Assembly (NCBI GenBank): GCA_963617485.1
Contig: CAVEPA010000016.1
Location: 1-26,643, forward strand
Direction of reading: 5' to 3'
Source of the DNA: UBA1757 sp963617485
Lineage (GTDB): Bacteria; Bacteroidota; Bacteroidia; Bacteroidales; UBA1402
Length of the DNA stretch: 26,643 nt
The notes below the pieces were generated by a model that saw only the letters and a program-made list of their open reading frames with translations, was not told the DNA's origin and did no database searches. Position numbers and translations under genes: made by a program. Of the stretch, positions 7,070-15,330 are shown one piece after another (the first letter of the stretch is position 1; each line of letters opens with the position of its first letter).

Positions 7070-8503
7070 ATGGATCAAATAGACAAGACTAAAGACCTGG
7101 AGAGCAAGAAAATAAGCGATCTTCTCTGGACCTATGCCCTCCCCGCTGTCATCAGCCAAATAATCGCTTCGATTTACAACATCGTCGACCGTATTTTTAT
7201 CGGACAAGGTGTCGGTGCCATGGCTATCGCCGGTTTGGCCATCACCTTTCCCATTATGAACGTTATCCACGCCTTCGGCTCGCTGGTAGGCGCAGGCTCG
7301 TCGGCACGGCTGTCCATCGTGCTGGGACGCAAAGACATCGACTGGGCCGAGAAAATTGTGGGCAACTCCATGATACTCACCATTGTGCTGGGCATCGGCT
7401 TCTGCACTTGCGGCTACCTGTTCATCGACGATATCCTGCAGCTGTTCGGTGCCACCGCCACCACCATCGGTTACGCACGCGACTATATGCTTATTGTGCT
7501 GCCGGGTATGTTCATGACCACCCTTACCTTCAACCTGACCGGTCTGATGCGAGCTTCGGGCTATCCCGTCAAGGCCATGTGGATTATGATTGCGGGTGCC
7601 ATCCTAAACGTCATCCTCGACCCCATCTTTATTTTTGTATTAGACTGGGGCATCGCCGGCGCAGCCTGGGCCACCACCATTTCCATGACCATCGGCGGCA
7701 TTGCCTCGCTCTGTCACTTCATCAGCAAAAATTCCTTTATCCGTTTCCGCCGACACGCTTGGAAACCAAGGCTTTACATCATCCGCAACATCACGCTTAT
7801 CGGCATTAGTCCTTTCTCGATGAACTTGGCCTCGGCCGGCGTAGTGGCGCTGCTCAACAGCCAGCTGATACGCTACGGCGGCGACTTGGCCGTGGGCGCT
7901 TACGGCGTGGTGAACAGCTATGCCGGCTTGCTCTTCCTGCTCATTATGGGTATCTGCCAGGGCATGCAGCCTATCGCGGGCTACAACTACGGCGCCGGCA
8001 AGAACGAGCGTCTGAAGGAAGTGGTAAGCCTGACCATGCGCATCACCGTGGCACTGGGCTGTCTGGGAACGCTTATTTCCATGCTCCTGCCCGACTTTAT
8101 GGCCCGCCTGTTCAGCCACGATGAAGAACTGATTCGTCTGGCCGTTCCCGCCATGCGCTACATGATGGCCATGCTGCCCGTCATCGCTTTTACCGTAACG
8201 GTGTCCAACTTCTTCCAGTCTATCGACAAGCCGGGCATTTCCATAGCCGTGAGTCTCTCGCGCCAGATCATCTTCCTGATTCCGATGATGTTTATCGTTC
8301 CCACCATTTTTGTGGCCATCGGCTGGCAAGGCCTGAACGGCATTTGGGCTTCCTGCACCATCTGCGACTTTTTGGGCGGCGTGCTGGCAGCCATTTTCCT
8401 GTATGCCCAGCGCAAGGTCTTCCTGCCTTCGTACAAGGCTCCCGAAAAGAAGCCCGCACAGGAGATGGGGCCCAATGGTTTGCAGACCCAAGCCAATAAT
8501 TGA
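7070..8503 (+). CDS. MATE-family multidrug/organic cation efflux transporter
   Basis: This is a 477-residue inner-membrane protein with about 12 hydrophobic helices in two homologous halves, the usual length and plan of MATE exporters. The first half has SQIIASIYNIVDRIFIGQG and PIMNVIHAFGSLVGAG, and the second half has MGICQGMQPIAGYNYGA, a hallmark segment of the family. MATE proteins export drugs or metabolites in exchange for sodium or protons (family knowledge); the substrate is unknown. The ATG at 7070 was chosen over the in-frame one at 6992 because homologous proteins begin near this point and the promoter box at 7038-7045 lies between them. The GH95 gene follows after 34 bases, so the two are probably cotranscribed, though no functional link is established. 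Confidence 0.92.
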   Translation: MDQIDKTKDLESKKISDLLWTYALPAVISQIIASIYNIVDRIFIGQGVGAMAIAGLAITFPIMNVIHAFGSLVGAGSSARLSIVLGRKDIDWAEKIVGNSMILTIVLGIGFCTCGYLFIDDILQLFGATATTIGYARDYMLIVLPGMFMTTLTFNLTGLMRASGYPVKAMWIMIAGAILNVILDPIFIFVLDWGIAGAAWATTISMTIGGIASLCHFISKNSFIRFRRHAWKPRLYIIRNITLIGISPFSMNLASAGVVALLNSQLIRYGGDLAVGAYGVVNSYAGLLFLLIMGICQGMQPIAGYNYGAGKNERLKEVVSLTMRITVALGCLGTLISMLLPDFMARLFSHDEELIRLAVPAMRYMMAMLPVIAFTVTVSNFFQSIDKPGISIAVSLSRQIIFLIPMMFIVPTIFVAIGWQGLNGIWASCTICDFLGGVLAAIFLYAQRKVFLPSYKAPEKKPAQEMGPNGLQTQANN

Positions 8504-8537
8504 CAAAACGACCATAACTGACAAAACTTTGAAACGT

Positions 8538-11171
8538 ATGAAACGAGCTTTTCCATTTTTGGGCCTGCTGACGGCCCTGCTGACTACGACACCGATTATG
8601 CCGGAGATGGGGCTCCAGGCCGCAGCGAACGCTGCGGCCGGCGCTCAGAAGTGCGAATATCGTCTTTGGTATCAGGCACCGGCTTCCAATTGGAACGAAG
8701 CGCTGCCACTGGGCAACGGGCATCTGGGGGCCATGGTGTACGGCTCAGCCACCGAAGAGCTCATTCGTCTGAACGACAATACCCTGTACAGCGGCGAGCC
8801 TGCCACCGTCTGGAAAGTGCACAGCATCCTGCCCTCGTACGACAAGGTGGTGGAACTGCTGCGCCAAGGCGACTACAGCCAGGCCTACGACCTCGTCCAA
8901 TACCATTGGCTAGGCCGTCTGCACGAAAACTACCAGCCCCTGGGCGATTGGCATATCAGCAACCTGCAACAAGGCGACATCGAGAACTATAGCCGCGAGC
9001 TGGACATTGAACAGTCGGTGCTGCGCGTGAACTACCGCCAGAACGGCATCGACTACAGCCGCGAGGTTTTCGCCTCCTATCCCGACAATGTCATCGTCAT
9101 GAAACTCAAGGCCAGCCAGCCGGGTGCACTGGACATCAGCGTTGCCCTCAGCTCGCCCCACAAGCCCACCACCTCTTACGGCATCGACAGTTTGCGCCAT
9201 ATCGTCGAAATGAGCGGACAGGCTCCCGGCCATGCCCAACGGCGCAGCAATGCACAGATCCAGTCGTGGAACGCGCAAGGCCGTCATCCGGAGCTTTACT
9301 ATGCCGACGGCAGCCGCAAATACCGCGAGAATGTACTCTACGGCGAGCAGATTCAGGGCATGGGCACTTTCTTCGAAACCCGTCTGCAAGCCATCGCACC
9401 GGGCGCATCGTTCGAAGTGTTGCAAAGCACAGACCAGGAGCGCAGTCAGGCCCTGCGCATCTCGGGCACCGACGAAATTGTGCTGATTCTGGCCAGCGAG
9501 ACCAGCTTCAACGGCTACAAGAAGAGTCCTTCGCGCGAGGGCAAGGATGCCAAAGCCCTGGTGGAACAGACTATTTCCCAAGCCGCCGCCAAGACTTACC
9601 AACAACTGTGGAAAGCCCACAGCCAAGACTACCAGACATTGTTTTCGCGCTGCCAGCTTTTCCTGCCCGCCACGGCCGCTCAGCGCGCCCTGCCCACCGA
9701 CCAGCGCCTGATAGCCTTTTGGGACAACTACGACCCCGGCATGGTGAGCCTGCTTTTCCACTACGGCCGTTACCTGATGATCAGCGCTTCGCGGCCCGGC
9801 GGGCAGCCCATGAACCTGCAAGGCATTTGGAACGACCGAATTCTGCCGTCATGGAACTGTGGCTACACCCTCAACATCAATGCTGAAATGAACTACTGGC
9901 CGGCCGAGACCGCCAACTTGAGCGAATGCACCCAGCCCTTCTTCCAGATGATAGACGAACTGGCCGAATCGGGCAGCAAAACCGCCCGCGAGATGTACGG
10001 CCGTCCGGGCTGGGTGGCCCACCACAACACCTCCATCTGGCGCGAAACGCATCCCAACGACGGCGCGCCCACCTCGGCGTTCTGGCCCATGGCCGGTCCC
10101 TGGCTGAGCAGCCATCTGTGGGAGCATTACCTCTATAGCGGCGACCAAGACTTCCTGCGCAGCGAAGCCTATCCCATTATGAAAGGGGCGGCCGAATTCT
10201 ACCAAAGCTGGCTGGTGGACAACGGCGAAGGCTACCTGGTGACTCCCGTCAGCAACTCACCCGAGAACTCTTTCGTGCTGCCCGGCGACAGTTTCCGCTA
10301 CGACGCGCAAGGCAATGTCATCCACAAACCACTCAAATCGGCCATCAGCATGGGCTGCACCATGGACATGAGCCTGATACGCGAACTTTATGGCCATTGC
10401 ATCGAGGCCAGCCGCATACTTGGCACCGACCAGGCTTTCGCCGACAGTCTGCAGTGGCAGTTAGACCGCCTGTTGCCTTTCCGCATCGGGTCCAAGGGCC
10501 AGCTGCAAGAATGGCAGCAAGACTTTGCCGAATACGAGCCGCATCACCGTCACGTTTCGCACCTGTACGGGCTCTACCCAGGCAACCAGATTACCGCCGA
10601 TGCCACCCCAGAGCTTTTCCAAGCCTGCAAGCGCAGTCTTGAGCTGCGCGGCGATGAAGCTACGGGCTGGTCGATGGGCTGGAAAATCAACCTTTGGGCA
10701 CGCCTGCTCGACGGCGACCATGCCGACATTATCGTGCGCAATCTGTTCAACCCGGTAGGCTTCGGCCCCAGAAAGAACAAGAACGGCGGCATTTATCCCA
10801 ATATGCTCGACGCTCACGCGCCTTTTCAAATTGACGGCAATTTCGGCTACACGGCCGGCATTATCGAGATGCTGATGCAAAGCCACACCGGGGTGTTGCA
10901 GCTGCTGCCTGCCCTGCCCTCGCACTGGCCCGAAGGTGAAATCAAGGGCATACGCGCACGCGGTGGTTTCACGCTGGACATTGCCTGGAAGGACGGCCGC
11001 CTGACGCAGGCCCGCATCCATTCCAACCTGGGCGGCAACTGCCGTCTGCGCTACAGCCAGCCGTTCAAGGTACGCGGGGCGAAGGCCCGCGCGGTGGAGG
11101 ACGCGAACCCGGCCTACTTCACCGTCGATTTCAACACCAAGCCCGGCGGCACCTACACCATCAGCCTGTAG
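8538..11171 (+). CDS. Secreted glycoside hydrolase family 95 (alpha-L-fucosidase or alpha-L-galactosidase)
   Basis: This 877-residue enzyme has an N-terminal signal sequence (MKRAFPFLGLLTALL and on to about residue 36) and so acts in the periplasm or outside the cell. The mature N-terminus has WNEALPLGNGHLGAMVYG, the GH95 beta-domain signature. The (alpha/alpha)6 catalytic domain shows NINAEMNYWPAETANL (N446, N448), NSPENSF (E576), HRHVSHLYGLYPG and FQIDGNFG (D766). In the characterised Bifidobacterium GH95 enzyme an Asn-activated water, a Glu acid and an Asp do inverting hydrolysis of alpha-1,2-fucosyl links; these are the matching residues by motif (inference). Some Bacteroides GH95 members prefer L-galactose. 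The start at 8538 places the signal peptide first; an in-frame ATG at 8403 lies inside the MATE gene. Codon use is GC-rich and similar to neighbours. Confidence 0.93.
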   Translation: MKRAFPFLGLLTALLTTTPIMPEMGLQAAANAAAGAQKCEYRLWYQAPASNWNEALPLGNGHLGAMVYGSATEELIRLNDNTLYSGEPATVWKVHSILPSYDKVVELLRQGDYSQAYDLVQYHWLGRLHENYQPLGDWHISNLQQGDIENYSRELDIEQSVLRVNYRQNGIDYSREVFASYPDNVIVMKLKASQPGALDISVALSSPHKPTTSYGIDSLRHIVEMSGQAPGHAQRRSNAQIQSWNAQGRHPELYYADGSRKYRENVLYGEQIQGMGTFFETRLQAIAPGASFEVLQSTDQERSQALRISGTDEIVLILASETSFNGYKKSPSREGKDAKALVEQTISQAAAKTYQQLWKAHSQDYQTLFSRCQLFLPATAAQRALPTDQRLIAFWDNYDPGMVSLLFHYGRYLMISASRPGGQPMNLQGIWNDRILPSWNCGYTLNINAEMNYWPAETANLSECTQPFFQMIDELAESGSKTAREMYGRPGWVAHHNTSIWRETHPNDGAPTSAFWPMAGPWLSSHLWEHYLYSGDQDFLRSEAYPIMKGAAEFYQSWLVDNGEGYLVTPVSNSPENSFVLPGDSFRYDAQGNVIHKPLKSAISMGCTMDMSLIRELYGHCIEASRILGTDQAFADSLQWQLDRLLPFRIGSKGQLQEWQQDFAEYEPHHRHVSHLYGLYPGNQITADATPELFQACKRSLELRGDEATGWSMGWKINLWARLLDGDHADIIVRNLFNPVGFGPRKNKNGGIYPNMLDAHAPFQIDGNFGYTAGIIEMLMQSHTGVLQLLPALPSHWPEGEIKGIRARGGFTLDIAWKDGRLTQARIHSNLGGNCRLRYSQPFKVRGAKARAVEDANPAYFTVDFNTKPGGTYTISL

Positions 11172-11294
11172 AGCGGCTTATTCTGGCAAGGGGCACTGCA
11201 CGGAGGGTTTGCCCCGGCAAAACCTCCGTGCGGTGCCAGTCTTCTCCGTGCAGTGCTGATTTTAGAGCGGTTTTCAAAAAAAATTGGGGGGGGG
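11169..11294. repeat. Nested inverted repeats, 8-base direct repeats and a G9 tract after GH95
   Basis: A 22-base arm (11192-11213) pairs with 11216-11237 across a 2-base centre with one U-G wobble and one mismatch. The core of the left arm (11193-11205) is also perfectly complementary to a third copy, CTCCGTGCAGTGC at 11244-11256, so two alternative hairpins are possible. The octamer TAGAGCGG occurs at 11169-11176 (including the GH95 stop codon) and again at 11263-11270, flanking the repeats. A run of nine G (11286-11294) follows. No T tract follows the hairpin, so it is not a standard intrinsic terminator. Confidence 0.8.
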
Positions 11295-11313
11295 TAAAAA
11301 TTAACATTTCATT

Positions 11314-11346
11314 CTTGTATGGAAAAAGTGCATTAACTTATCTTTA
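11314..11346 (+). promoter_or_regulatory. Likely promoter of the DUF4954-SIS operon
   Basis: CTTG (11314-11317) and TATCTTTA (11339-11346) are separated by 21 bases; the -7 box differs from TAnnTTTG only at the last base. The predicted start is about 20 bases before the ATG at 11372. The G9 tract lies about 20 bases upstream of the -33 element. Confidence 0.5.
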
Positions 11347-11371
11347 CACTCAAATATAAACAACATCCAAT

Positions 11372-13579
11372 ATGGAGAACAAGGTTACTTTAATACCTAA
11401 CCATCACGAGAGAATACCCTTTATTGAAGGGCCTTTCCTGCCCGAAGGCAAAGACGAATACTACCTGCGCAACACCCAAGTGCAACAGCCCGCAAACGGA
11501 TGGCGCCGCTTGCGTTACGATGAGATAGAACGTCTGGTAAAAAACCAGAACACTTCCGACAACTGGGACAACATTCTGGTGACCGACCATTTCGACCCGC
11601 GTCTGATTAAGAACAACAAATTCTACGGTCTGGTGCGCATCGGCGATATGTGCGACGGCTGGCTACAGTACCACGACCTGCGTCTGAAAGTGGGCATCAG
11701 CAACTCGCTCATCGACTCCTGCGACATCGGTAATTATGTAGCCATCCACGATGTGCATTATTTGGCACATTATATTATTGGCGACAACTGTATCCTGTTC
11801 AATATTCAGGAGATGTGCTGCACCAACCATTCCAAGTTCGGCAACGGCATTATCAAAGACGGCGAAGACGAAAAAGTGCGCATCGCACTGGAAGTGATGA
11901 ACGAAACCGGTTGCCGCAAAGTTTGGCCCTTCGACGGCATGATAGCCGCCGACGCCTACTTGGAAGCCCGCTACATCGACGATACAGAGCTGCAAAACCG
12001 CCTGCTGCAGATGACCCAGAGCCGCTACGACAGCCATCGCGGTCATTACGGGCAGATAGGCCAGCACAACGTCATCAAGAACTCCGCCATTATCAAAGAC
12101 GTGAACGTGGGCAATTCCTGCTACATCAAAGGCGCGAGCAAGCTCAAGAACATCACCGTCAACTCATCGATTGAAGAGCCTACCCAGATAGGCGAAGGCG
12201 TAGTGCTGGTAAACGGCATCGTGGGCTACGGCTGCCATATTTTCTACTCCTGCATCGCCGTACGCTTTGTTATGGGCAACAATTCCAATTTGAAATACGG
12301 TGCCCGCCTTATCAACACCTTCTTGGGCGACAATTCCACCATCTCGTGCTGCGAGGTGCTGCACAGCCTTATCTTCCCCGGCCACGAGCAACATCACAAC
12401 AACTCCTTCCTGGTGGCCGCCGTACTGAAAGGACAAACCAATATCGCCGCCGGTGCCACGCTGGGCTCCAACCACAACAGCCGCACCAACGACAACGAAA
12501 TACAGGCAGGCCGCGGCTTCTGGCCCGGACTCTGTTCCAGCGTGAAACATTCCTGCCGTTTTGCCAGCTATACCCTGCTGAGCAAGGCCGACTATCCTGC
12601 CGAAATGGACATCAAGCTGCCTTTCGCTCTGGTGAACAACAACACGCATACCAACCAACTGGAAGTGATGCCTGCGTTCTGGTGGCTCTACGACATGTAC
12701 GCGCTGGCTCGCAACTCCTGGAAGTACCAGACCCGCGACAAGCGCAAACGCAAACATCAGCATATCGAATTCGACACCTACGCTCCCGACAGCATGGAAG
12801 AAGTGATTTCGGGACGCAAACTGCTGGAGGTCTGGACGGCCAAGGCCGCGCTGAGAGCCCAGGGCAAGCCGACCGAGGCTTACGACTACAAGGCGCTGCG
12901 CGAAATCGGCAAGGATATCCTCAAAGACAAACAGGCTGTGGCCGCACTCGACATCTTCGGCGAAGATATGGAAAAAGGCCATCGCAAGGTGCGCATCCTT
13001 AAAGTTTACGAAGCCTACCATGCCTACGGCGATATGCTGGTTTACTACGCCATGCGCAATGTGCTGGCCTATCTGAAAGAACGTCCGCAAGACAATTTCG
13101 ACAGCATGGAAGCAGCCATCAGGGAAGACCGTCGGCAGAAGAGTTGGAACAACTTGGGCGGACAGCTGATGATGACCCGCGACCTGGACCAGCTGCGCGA
13201 GGACATCAAGAGCGGTGTCATCAACTCCTGGGACGATGTGCACCAGCGCTACGACGACATCTGGCAGAAATACACCATCGACAAGCTGCGTCATGCCTAT
13301 CTGTCGCTGTGCTACTTGCTCGAAACCGATGCCATCAGCCACGAACAGTGGAAAGAGTTGATAGACAGGGTTATCGCTATACAGCATTATGTTTGCCAGC
13401 AGGTCTATATCTCCCGCAAAAAAGACTACGACAATATCTACCGCCGCGCCACCTTCCGCAACGAAGAGGAAATGCTCGCCGCCATCGGTCCGCTCGAAGA
13501 CAACAGCTTTATCCGTCAGGTGAAGGAGGAAACCGCCGTCTTCGAAGACGAAATCCGCGCGCTGGAAACAAGATTATGA
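11372..13579 (+). CDS. DUF4954-family protein with left-handed beta-helix (hexapeptide) core
   Basis: This is a 735-residue protein without signal peptide or membrane segments, so cytoplasmic. I recognise the family from the N-terminal region (NWDNILVTDHFDPRLI, about 70-85) and the conserved block GSNHNSR then DNEIQAGRGFWPGLCSS. Residues about 105-150 and 230-420 contain hexapeptide-like turns such as VGISNSLIDSCDIGNYVAI, IIKDVNVGNSCYIKG and IAAGATLGSN, the pattern of left-handed parallel beta-helix acyltransferases and nucleotidyltransferases. The C-terminal part (about 450-735) is charged and helical. No reaction has been assigned to the family as far as I know. A SIS-domain isomerase follows after 37 bases, which suggests a role in sugar-phosphate or nucleotide-sugar metabolism (inference). 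Confidence 0.85.
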   Translation: MENKVTLIPNHHERIPFIEGPFLPEGKDEYYLRNTQVQQPANGWRRLRYDEIERLVKNQNTSDNWDNILVTDHFDPRLIKNNKFYGLVRIGDMCDGWLQYHDLRLKVGISNSLIDSCDIGNYVAIHDVHYLAHYIIGDNCILFNIQEMCCTNHSKFGNGIIKDGEDEKVRIALEVMNETGCRKVWPFDGMIAADAYLEARYIDDTELQNRLLQMTQSRYDSHRGHYGQIGQHNVIKNSAIIKDVNVGNSCYIKGASKLKNITVNSSIEEPTQIGEGVVLVNGIVGYGCHIFYSCIAVRFVMGNNSNLKYGARLINTFLGDNSTISCCEVLHSLIFPGHEQHHNNSFLVAAVLKGQTNIAAGATLGSNHNSRTNDNEIQAGRGFWPGLCSSVKHSCRFASYTLLSKADYPAEMDIKLPFALVNNNTHTNQLEVMPAFWWLYDMYALARNSWKYQTRDKRKRKHQHIEFDTYAPDSMEEVISGRKLLEVWTAKAALRAQGKPTEAYDYKALREIGKDILKDKQAVAALDIFGEDMEKGHRKVRILKVYEAYHAYGDMLVYYAMRNVLAYLKERPQDNFDSMEAAIREDRRQKSWNNLGGQLMMTRDLDQLREDIKSGVINSWDDVHQRYDDIWQKYTIDKLRHAYLSLCYLLETDAISHEQWKELIDRVIAIQHYVCQQVYISRKKDYDNIYRRATFRNEEEMLAAIGPLEDNSFIRQVKEETAVFEDEIRALETRL

Positions 13580-13616
13580 TTATCAATCGTTTATATACCT
13601 TTTAAACTATACTTTT

Positions 13617-14633
13617 ATGAATCTGACAGACCAGAAGTATGCCAAGTATGCCTTGGTACAAGAAATGATGGACACCGTTGCCACCGTCAAGAAATTCGAC
13701 CCGGCCGTGAGCGCCGAAGTGGCCAAGACCATCGCCAACAGCAAACGCCTTTTCCTGACGGGCGAAGGCTCCAGCCGTATTTTCCCCGCCAAAAACGCCA
13801 TGCGCAAAGCCAAACGTTGGGGTATGGACCTGAATATTCAGACCGATGGCAGCCGCCAGTCTTACGAATATGACCTGTCGAAATACAGTGTTTATTGCGC
13901 TTCGAACTCGGGCCGCACCAAAGAAGTGGTACTGCTGGCCAAGAAGCTGACCGAAGCCGGCAAACAGGATGTTTTCGGACTTACCGCCTGCGAAGACACT
14001 ATGCTGGCCCAAAATTGCAAGGCCACTCACGTGCTCAACTGCGGTTGGGAACAGGCCGTTGCCGCTACCAAATCGGTTATCGAACAGACGCTTTTCTATG
14101 AATCTATCCTTTGGCACATCCAGGGTTGGGACAAGAGCGCCGAGCTGAAAGAGCTGGCCGACAAGCTGGAACAAGCCTTGACCCTGCAAATTCCCGCCGA
14201 GGTGGTTGAATATGCCAAGAAGGCCGAAACCATTTACTTCTCGGGCTATAACGATGGTGTGGCCGAAGAGCTCACGCTGAAGACCAACGAAATCACCCGC
14301 CGCAAATCCGATTTTCTGGAGGGCACCTATGCCGTTCACGGCATCGAAGAGGTGATGAAGCCCTGCGACGTGGTGTTCGTTATCGACCCCATCGAGGCTG
14401 AATACGGCAAGTTCCAGGAAGTGTTGGAGCAAGGTGTCGGCTGCAAGGTCATCGCCATTTCCAACAAGCAGACGCCCTTCCCCACCATTCTGGTACCCGA
14501 CTGCGGCGAGCTGCAACCTTACGCTTACCTGTGCGCCGGCTGGAACCTGCTGGTTGAAATCGGCCTGAGCTCGGGCATCGACCTGGACAAGCCCGACCGC
14601 GCCCGCAAGGTTGGCAACGAACTGGTGCTGTAA
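13617..14633 (+). CDS. SIS-domain sugar-phosphate isomerase/binding protein
   Basis: This 338-residue cytoplasmic protein has two SIS domains (about 40-170 and 195-330). The first contains LFLTGEGSSR and SNSGRTKE (96-103), the phosphosugar-binding Ser/Thr loop, then AVAATKSVIEQ, matching the isomerase domain of GlmS and relatives (AgaS, FrlB). The second contains DFLEGTYAVHGIEEVM and ends in GIDLDKPDRARKVGNEL, closely resembling the GlmS C-terminal tail. There is no glutaminase domain, so it would isomerise or deaminate an amino- or keto-sugar phosphate instead of making glucosamine-6-phosphate from glutamine. The substrate is unknown. It follows the DUF4954 gene and is closed by a strong terminator, so the two genes form a compact unit; a weak -7-like TACCTTTT at 13596-13603 could add an internal start. 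Confidence 0.87.
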   Translation: MNLTDQKYAKYALVQEMMDTVATVKKFDPAVSAEVAKTIANSKRLFLTGEGSSRIFPAKNAMRKAKRWGMDLNIQTDGSRQSYEYDLSKYSVYCASNSGRTKEVVLLAKKLTEAGKQDVFGLTACEDTMLAQNCKATHVLNCGWEQAVAATKSVIEQTLFYESILWHIQGWDKSAELKELADKLEQALTLQIPAEVVEYAKKAETIYFSGYNDGVAEELTLKTNEITRRKSDFLEGTYAVHGIEEVMKPCDVVFVIDPIEAEYGKFQEVLEQGVGCKVIAISNKQTPFPTILVPDCGELQPYAYLCAGWNLLVEIGLSSGIDLDKPDRARKVGNELVL

Positions 14634-14668
14634 GCGCCGAGGCTTCGGGCAACCGGCCCAAAACGAAA

Positions 14669-14704
14669 GCAGTCGCCTCTCCGAGGCGACTGCTCTTGTT
14701 TTTT
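14669..14704 (+). terminator. Intrinsic terminator of the DUF4954-SIS operon
   Basis: GCAGTCGCCT (14669-14678) and AGGCGACTGC (14684-14693) form a perfect 10-base stem with a 5-base loop, followed by TCTTGTTTTTT. It sits between convergent genes; the opposite strand has only a weak T run, so bidirectional action is doubtful. Confidence 0.92.
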
Positions 14705-14718
14705 CACAGGGACGGCTT

Positions 14719-15303
14719 TTATCGCAATTGCACTGGTGCGTCGCCGGTGCAGTCGATGATGGCGGTGGGTTCGTAGCCGCCCGGGCCGCCGTCCACCACC
14801 AGACTCACACGCGCACCGTAGCGCTCTTCTATAAGCGAAGGCTCGCAATAATATTCCACCTCGTCGTTATCGTCCTTGAGCGTCATGCTGAGCAGCGGAT
14901 TGCCCAGCGCTTCTACTATGGCCAAGGCAATAGGATTGTCGGGCACCCGTATGCCCACCGTCTTTTTCTGGCGGAAAGGCTTGGGCAACAGACTGCTGCT
15001 CTTCAGGATGAAAGTATAAGGCCCGGGCAGGCACGACTTCATCAGTTTGAAAACCGGCGTGCTGATGCGGGCAAACTCGGCGATATGGCTTAAATCGCGA
15101 CAGACAAACGAGAGATTGGCTTTCTCTACGGGCAGTCCCTTCAGCCGACACACCTGCTCCACGGCGCGGGCATGGAAAATATCGCAACCGATAGCGTAGA
15201 TGCTATCGGTCGGATAAATGATGAGCCCACCATCCCTAAGCACTTCCACTATGCGGTCGATGAGCCGAGGGTCGGGATTGTCCTTGTAGAGTTTTACCAA
15301 CAT
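14719..15303 (-). CDS. YrdC/Sua5/YciO-family protein (threonylcarbamoyl-AMP synthase-like)
   Basis: This 194-residue protein matches the YrdC fold: GGLIIYPTDSIYAIGC (25-40), CRLKG, then LPGPYTFILKSS and VGIRVPDNPIALAIVEALG. The family member TsaC/Sua5 makes threonylcarbamoyl-AMP for the t6A modification of tRNAs reading ANN codons. The length and the CRLKGLPVEKANLSFVC segment, which replaces the basic KxRP-type stretch of TsaC, look closer to the YciO branch, whose activity is weak or different. It is the last gene of the glycogen run, 27 bases after the glucan phosphorylase, probably cotranscribed by position only. The true TsaC may be elsewhere in the genome. Cytoplasmic. Confidence 0.85.
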   Translation of the reverse strand: MLVKLYKDNPDPRLIDRIVEVLRDGGLIIYPTDSIYAIGCDIFHARAVEQVCRLKGLPVEKANLSFVCRDLSHIAEFARISTPVFKLMKSCLPGPYTFILKSSSLLPKPFRQKKTVGIRVPDNPIALAIVEALGNPLLSMTLKDDNDEVEYYCEPSLIEERYGARVSLVVDGGPGGYEPTAIIDCTGDAPVQLR

Positions 15304-15330
15304 AAACGTTCTTAAAAAAGCGGTATAGGC

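Noticed and set aside
8403..8537. Extended N-terminus for GH95 starting inside the MATE gene
   Set aside because: It would bury the clear signal peptide that starts at 8538 and overlap the MATE gene by about 100 bases.
11192..11237. The GH95 downstream hairpin as an ordinary intrinsic terminator
   Set aside because: The stem is strong but is followed by CCGTGCAGTGC-type sequence instead of T residues. It is reported as an unusual repeat instead.
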